The translations under genes and the position numbers were made by a program. Positions 5,933-9,253 of a stretch of 9,253 nt of DNA are shown here, piece after piece. Under the pieces are notes generated by a model that saw nothing but the letters and a program-made list of their open reading frames with translations, ran no database searches and had not been told where the DNA came from. The DNA is taken from assembly GCA_900313765.1 (NCBI GenBank), contig OMSN01000074.1, positions 1-9,253 of the forward strand, read 5' to 3'. This stretch comes from an uncultured Eubacteriales bacterium (GTDB lineage Bacteria; Bacillota; Clostridia; Lachnospirales; Lachnospiraceae). Each line of letters starts with the position of its first letter. Position 1 is the stretch's first letter.

Positions 5933-7603
5933 ATGATCAGAATCACACAGTTGAAATGCAGACCCGGACATAAGATAGAGGAGCTGGAAGATCTCATCCG
6001 CAGGACACTGCGTCTTCGGGCAGAGGAATCCTTCTCCTATGAGATCGCGCGCCAGTCAGTCGATGCCCGGAAGAAACCGGATCTGTTCTACGTATACACG
6101 GTGGATGTGCATCTGTCTGATCCGAAACATGAAAAGAGTGTCCTGGCACACTCGAAAGCGCGCAATGCCTCCATCACACAGCTTCCCGTGTACCGATACA
6201 CAGCAGACAGTGAGCCGAATCTCCTTCACAAAGGACAGGAGCCGCCCGTTATCGTAGGGACCGGACCTGCAGGTCTGTTCTGCGGACTTCTGCTTGCAAG
6301 GCAGGGGCTTCATCCGATCCTGATCGAACAGGGGGACAGAGTAAGACAGCGCACTTCGTGTGTGCAGACCTTCTGGGATACAGGCATCCTGGATCCCTTT
6401 TCCAATGTACAGTTCGGAGAAGGCGGTGCAGGCACATTCTCAGACGGGAAACTGAATACAGGCATCAAGGACCCGGAAGGCCGGATCCGTTTTATCCTGA
6501 AAACCTTCGTAGAGGCCGGTGCCGATCCTGACATTCTGTATTCTTACAAGCCTCATGTCGGTACTGATGTACTGACCCGGGTGGTATCATCCATCACAGA
6601 TGAGATCGTCGAAAGGGGCGGGAGTGTTTATTTCCGAACCAGAATGACGAAACTCACCAAGACCCAGAAGGGAACGTGGGAACTTATCTGCGAGCAGAGA
6701 GGACCGGAACAGCCGCAGCTTCACCTGGAGACATCCAGAGTGGTGCTGGCGATCGGACATTCCGCCCGCAGTACCTTCCGCATGCTGCAGGAGATGCAGA
6801 TCAGGATGACCCCTAAGGCATTTGCCGTGGGAGTCCGGATCCAGCACCCGCAGGATCGGATCGACCGTGCCCTGTACGGTGAAGGATGCCGGTACAGCAT
6901 GCCGCCGTCTCCCTATAAAGTGACGCATCATCTTGCGGACGGAAGAGGGGTCTATTCATTCTGCATGTGTCCGGGAGGCTATGTGGTCAACGCATCTTCC
7001 GAGAATGGCATGACTGCCGTGAACGGAATGAGTTACCACAAAAGAGATTCCGGCAATGCGAACAGTGCGATCGTAGTCACCGTCACACCGCAGGAGATAG
7101 CCTCATTTCTGGCATCTGAGCAGTGGACAGGATCACCGGTATCTGCCGGGGATGCCCTTCTGGGAATGGAATTCCAGAGGAAACTGGAGCAGGCTGCATA
7201 TCGTGAGGGCCACGGCAAGATCCCGCTCCAGCAGTTTGATGATTTTCGCAAAAATGAGACGGGTTGTGCACTTCCTTCTTTTGAGCCGAAGATCAGGGGC
7301 TCCTGGAAGAGCGCGAACCTGAGAAATGTCCTGCCCCAGAGTATCTGCAGCGGTATAGAGGAAGGAATCCTTGCCTGGGACAGACAGATTACAGGGTTCG
7401 CTGATCCGCATGCGCTCCTTGCAGGGGTTGAGAGCAGAACCTCCAGCCCGGTGCGCATGGAGAGAGGGGCAGACCTTCAGGCTGAAGGTTACCCGGGCCT
7501 GTATCCCTGCGGAGAAGGTGCAGGATACGCAGGCGGCATTACCAGCGCTGCCGCGGACGGACTGAAGGTGGCTGAAGAGATCCTGCGAGCGTCTCAATAT
7601 TGA
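5933..7603 (+). CDS. COG2509-type FAD-dependent protein of unknown function
   Basis: This 556-aa protein belongs to the uncharacterised FAD-dependent dehydrogenase group (COG2509). A roughly 100-residue N-terminal domain (MIRITQLKCRPGHKIEEL, later VDARKKPDLFYVYTVDV) precedes the Rossmann motif GTGPAGL (109-115). The family hallmark FGEGGAGTFSDGK spans residues 161-173. Further conserved blocks include KPHVGTDVL, the GHSARSTF turn, GVRIQHPQ, FCMCPGGYVVNAS, and a C-terminal FAD-site block CGEGAGYAGGITSAAADG near residue 530. The substrate and electron donor are unknown. The ATG at 5933 lies 11 bases after a GAGG site that overlaps the previous stop. An ATG at 5928 opens only two codons and is not the start. 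The tandem arrangement with another flavoprotein suggests coordinated expression. No transmembrane segment or signal peptide is evident, so it is probably cytosolic. Confidence 0.88.
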   Translation: MIRITQLKCRPGHKIEELEDLIRRTLRLRAEESFSYEIARQSVDARKKPDLFYVYTVDVHLSDPKHEKSVLAHSKARNASITQLPVYRYTADSEPNLLHKGQEPPVIVGTGPAGLFCGLLLARQGLHPILIEQGDRVRQRTSCVQTFWDTGILDPFSNVQFGEGGAGTFSDGKLNTGIKDPEGRIRFILKTFVEAGADPDILYSYKPHVGTDVLTRVVSSITDEIVERGGSVYFRTRMTKLTKTQKGTWELICEQRGPEQPQLHLETSRVVLAIGHSARSTFRMLQEMQIRMTPKAFAVGVRIQHPQDRIDRALYGEGCRYSMPPSPYKVTHHLADGRGVYSFCMCPGGYVVNASSENGMTAVNGMSYHKRDSGNANSAIVVTVTPQEIASFLASEQWTGSPVSAGDALLGMEFQRKLEQAAYREGHGKIPLQQFDDFRKNETGCALPSFEPKIRGSWKSANLRNVLPQSICSGIEEGILAWDRQITGFADPHALLAGVESRTSSPVRMERGADLQAEGYPGLYPCGEGAGYAGGITSAAADGLKVAEEILRASQY

Positions 7604-7628
7604 TTATTAGGTATTAATCATGTAGAAT
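7600..7628 (+). promoter_or_regulatory. Putative sigma-A promoter for radC and the mreB-like gene
   Basis: A -35-like TTGATT (7600-7605) is separated by 17 bases from a -10-like TAGAAT (7623-7628, five of six matches to TATAAT). It lies in the most AT-rich stretch of the window, right at the end of the preceding gene. Predicted transcription would begin around 7635 and give a leader of about 23 bases before radC. The -35 matches only four of six consensus bases, so this is a prediction. Confidence 0.5.
7601..7620. repeat. Imperfect 20-bp inverted repeat inside the radC promoter
   Basis: The 20 bases from 7601 to 7620 pair in 8 of 10 positions about a central point: outer arms TGATTA and TAATCA, inner TA/TA, with mismatches at 7607/7614 and at the centre. 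The repeat overlaps the predicted -35 and spacer. It looks like a possible operator and lacks the GC stem and T-tract of a terminator. AT-rich chance symmetry is a real alternative. Confidence 0.3.
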
Positions 7629-7657
7629 AACCGGGAGAGTACGCGCAGGTATATGCA

Positions 7658-8392
7658 ATGGATCAAACAGCGTACAGAACCATCAGACAGCTTCCGGCAG
7701 ACGAGAGACCCTATGAAAAATGTGAACATCTCGGCCCTTCTTCCCTGAGTGACGCAGAACTGTTGTCCGTCATCCTCAGGACCGGGGCAGAGGGCGTCAA
7801 TGTCATTGACATGAGCCGGGATATCCTGTCATCTCTTGGAAGTTCAGGGATCGCAGGCCTGTGCAGGGCCTCTCAGGAAGACCTGTGTCAGATCAGAGGG
7901 ATCGGCAAGGTGAAAGCAATGCAGATCCGATGCATCGCGGAGCTGTCCAGAAGGATTGCCCATGCGGATATCGGATACGAAGCAGAATTGAATTTCAATG
8001 ATCCGCAGACCATAGCGGACTATTACATGGAAGATCTCAGACATGAGACACAGGAGGTCATGTACCTGCTGTGTCTGAGCAGCAAGGGGAGTCTGCTGAA
8101 GAAAGAGATCATTTCCAGAGGGACTGTCAACAGTACAATGATCAATCCCAGAGAGATCTTTGTATCCGCTCTGAGCCACAGGGCTGCTTCCGTGATCCTC
8201 ATGCACAATCATCCCAGCGGTGACCCGACACCATCTGAGGCAGATATCCGTGTCACACAGAAAACACAGAAATGTGCGAAAATGTTAGGGATAGTGCTGC
8301 TGGATCATATTGTGATAGGAGATCACAGGTTCGTAAGCATGAGGATGGAAGGTCTCATGGATCAGGAAGACGAGTTCAGGAACGCATCCTGA
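7658..8392 (+). CDS. radC: RadC family JAMM/MPN+ protein (UPF0758)
   Basis: RadC was once assigned to DNA repair, but that link was withdrawn for the E. coli gene; members are JAMM-fold putative metallohydrolases of unsettled role. The protein has 244 aa. The N-terminal region shows the family block LPADERPYEKCEHLG with SLSDAELLSVILRTG, then a helix-hairpin-helix-like stretch (LCQIRGIGKVKAMQIR, about residues 77-92). The C-terminal domain has the full metal motif H-x-H-x7-S-x2-D: H183, H185, S193 and D196 (HNHPSGDPTPSEAD), with E150 in KKEIISRGT as the likely catalytic glutamate. The ATG at 7658 has a weak AGG (7647-7649) 8 bases upstream and gives the expected N-terminus; the ATG at 7653 is in a different frame. 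It is preceded by its own promoter and followed 33 bases later by the mreB-like gene, a usual Bacillota pairing. Confidence 0.95.
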   Translation: MDQTAYRTIRQLPADERPYEKCEHLGPSSLSDAELLSVILRTGAEGVNVIDMSRDILSSLGSSGIAGLCRASQEDLCQIRGIGKVKAMQIRCIAELSRRIAHADIGYEAELNFNDPQTIADYYMEDLRHETQEVMYLLCLSSKGSLLKKEIISRGTVNSTMINPREIFVSALSHRAASVILMHNHPSGDPTPSEADIRVTQKTQKCAKMLGIVLLDHIVIGDHRFVSMRMEGLMDQEDEFRNAS

Positions 8393-8405
8393 ACCAGCAG
8401 TATAT

Positions 8406-8411
8406 AAGGGG
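8406..8411 (+). promoter_or_regulatory. Distant Shine-Dalgarno candidate for the mreB-like gene
   Basis: AAGGGG is the only good ribosome-binding match in the radC-mreB gap, but it ends 14 bases before the ATG at 8426, longer than the usual 5-10. The only other in-frame candidate, ATG 8441, would be 29 bases away, and a TAA at 8405-8407 closes the frame upstream. This favours 8426 as the start, possibly with reduced initiation. Confidence 0.4.
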
Positions 8412-8425
8412 TCAGACAAAAATAC

Positions 8426-9253
8426 ATGTTTTTTTCAAATATGATCGGGGTGGACCTCGGAACAGATACTCTGAAGCTTCGTGACCGAAGCGGAGAGAAG
8501 TTCATGGAAAACCGGGATATGATCGCCATGCGTGACAGAAAAGTGCTGGCGATCGGCAACGAGGCATACGAGATGTATGAGAAGAATCCCGCTTCCGTCC
8601 GTGTGTCGCGCCCTATGACAGGAGGCGTCATCGCATCCTCCTCAGACATGGAGCTTGTCTTGACGCATACATTGAAAAAGTTTACCACTTTCTCCCAGAA
8701 AACTGCGGGGATCTGCATCGCGGTGCCGTCACAGGTGACACCTGTGGAACAGCGCGCTTTTTATAATGTCTGCAATTCTACACTGAGCCCCGGACGGGTG
8801 CATCTGGCAGATAAGGGGATCGTGGACGCGATCTCCATAGGCCTGCCGGTCCTGGGCCCGGAGGGGCATATGATCGTCAACATCGGCGCCGATACGACAG
8901 AGATCACAGTGATATCGGACGGCAAGGTTGTGATCGGAAGGACGCTGAAGGAAGGCGGTTTCTCCCTGGACGAGGACATTGTTACCATGGTCCGGCGCAA
9001 GTTCAATATCAGTATCGGGAGAAAGACAGCTGAACAGCTCAAGAACAATCTTGCTTTCATGATCAACGGCCCCCGGCTCGAACAGAGGGTTTTCGGAATC
9101 CACACACTGTCAGGCCTTCCGAAGTCTGATATGATCCCGGCTCTGGCTGTTTCCGTGGCTGTGCTCAGTACCATCGACCGGATCATTGATGAGATCCGGC
9201 AGGTAGTGGACCGTACGCCGCCGATCCTGCGGCAGGATATCATGAAAGAGGGC
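8426..9253 (+). CDS. Divergent MreB-like actin homologue, rod-shape protein (3' end outside window)
   Basis: MreB-type actins form membrane-attached filaments that guide lateral cell-wall synthesis. The frame is open for 276 codons to the window edge. Recognisable blocks are the phosphate-1 loop GVDLGTDTL (residues 8-16), RPMTGGVIA, CIAVPSQVTPVEQRAFYNV, the phosphate-2 loop NIGADTTEITVIS (152-164), KEGGFSLDEDIV, and FNISIGRKTAEQLKNN. Canonical MreB proteins have DLGTANT and IGGGTTDIAVIS at the two loops and a VxLIEEPMAAAIG segment; here that last segment reads HLADKGIVDAISIG (126-139), so the conserved EEP is DKG. It resembles the divergent MreB paralogues that I recall following radC in Lachnospiraceae. 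Seven T's directly follow the start codon. mreC and mreD would be expected downstream but cannot be seen. Assignment to the MreB superfamily is firm, but canonical ATPase activity is uncertain. Confidence 0.87.
   Translation, partial: MFFSNMIGVDLGTDTLKLRDRSGEKFMENRDMIAMRDRKVLAIGNEAYEMYEKNPASVRVSRPMTGGVIASSSDMELVLTHTLKKFTTFSQKTAGICIAVPSQVTPVEQRAFYNVCNSTLSPGRVHLADKGIVDAISIGLPVLGPEGHMIVNIGADTTEITVISDGKVVIGRTLKEGGFSLDEDIVTMVRRKFNISIGRKTAEQLKNNLAFMINGPRLEQRVFGIHTLSGLPKSDMIPALAVSVAVLSTIDRIIDEIRQVVDRTPPILRQDIMKEG

Noticed and set aside
7604..7657. Possible intrinsic terminator after the second flavoprotein gene
   Set aside because: The inverted repeat there is AT-rich, interrupted, and not followed by a T-tract, and the same bases fit a promoter better.
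1..9253. CRISPR array, tRNA/rRNA gene, insertion sequence or phage module
   Set aside because: Reading both strands showed no spaced direct repeats, no structural RNA genes, no transposase or integrase motifs, and almost no non-coding space.

Overview
The window is a co-directional block of housekeeping genes, all on the + strand, from a moderately GC-rich member of the Bacillota. The gene order (mutS-mutL-miaA, a YnbB-type PLP protein, two flavoproteins, radC, a divergent mreB) and the protein sequences fit class Clostridia, most likely a Lachnospiraceae-type bacterium. That placement rests on recognising the sequences and was not tested with a search.

Layout: 1-399 is the 3' end of mutS. 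423-2332 is mutL, but its reading frame is broken near 1895-1910, so it now reads as an N-terminal ORF (423-1916) and a C-terminal ORF (1910-2332). miaA (2372-3310) overlaps by four bases a methionine-gamma-lyase-like PLP protein of the YnbB/aluminium-resistance family (3307-4647). Two flavoproteins follow: one of the HI0933/YhiN family (4660-5919) and one COG2509-type FAD protein (5933-7603). These six loci are packed with gaps of 13-39 bases or overlaps, which suggests one transcription unit starting upstream of the window. A 54-base AT-rich gap (7604-7657) carries the only convincing promoter in the window, a sigma-A type, and starts a second unit of radC (7658-8392) and a divergent MreB-like gene (8426 to the window end, incomplete).

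How the genes relate: MutS and MutL are the mismatch recognition and endonuclease proteins of Dam/MutH-independent mismatch repair. MiaA isopentenylates A37 of tRNAs, and the HI0933/YhiN-type flavoprotein may be an rRNA dihydrouridine synthase, so the middle of the block may be partly about RNA modification. RadC is a JAMM-fold protein with no settled role, and it commonly precedes mre cell-shape genes in Gram-positive bacteria.

No mobile element, CRISPR array, RNA gene or clearly novel multi-gene system is visible. The most noteworthy points are the disrupted mutL (a possible mutator genotype, or a sequence error), the MreB homologue with altered active-site motifs, and the two poorly characterised flavoproteins. 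No intergenic stretch exceeds 54 bases.
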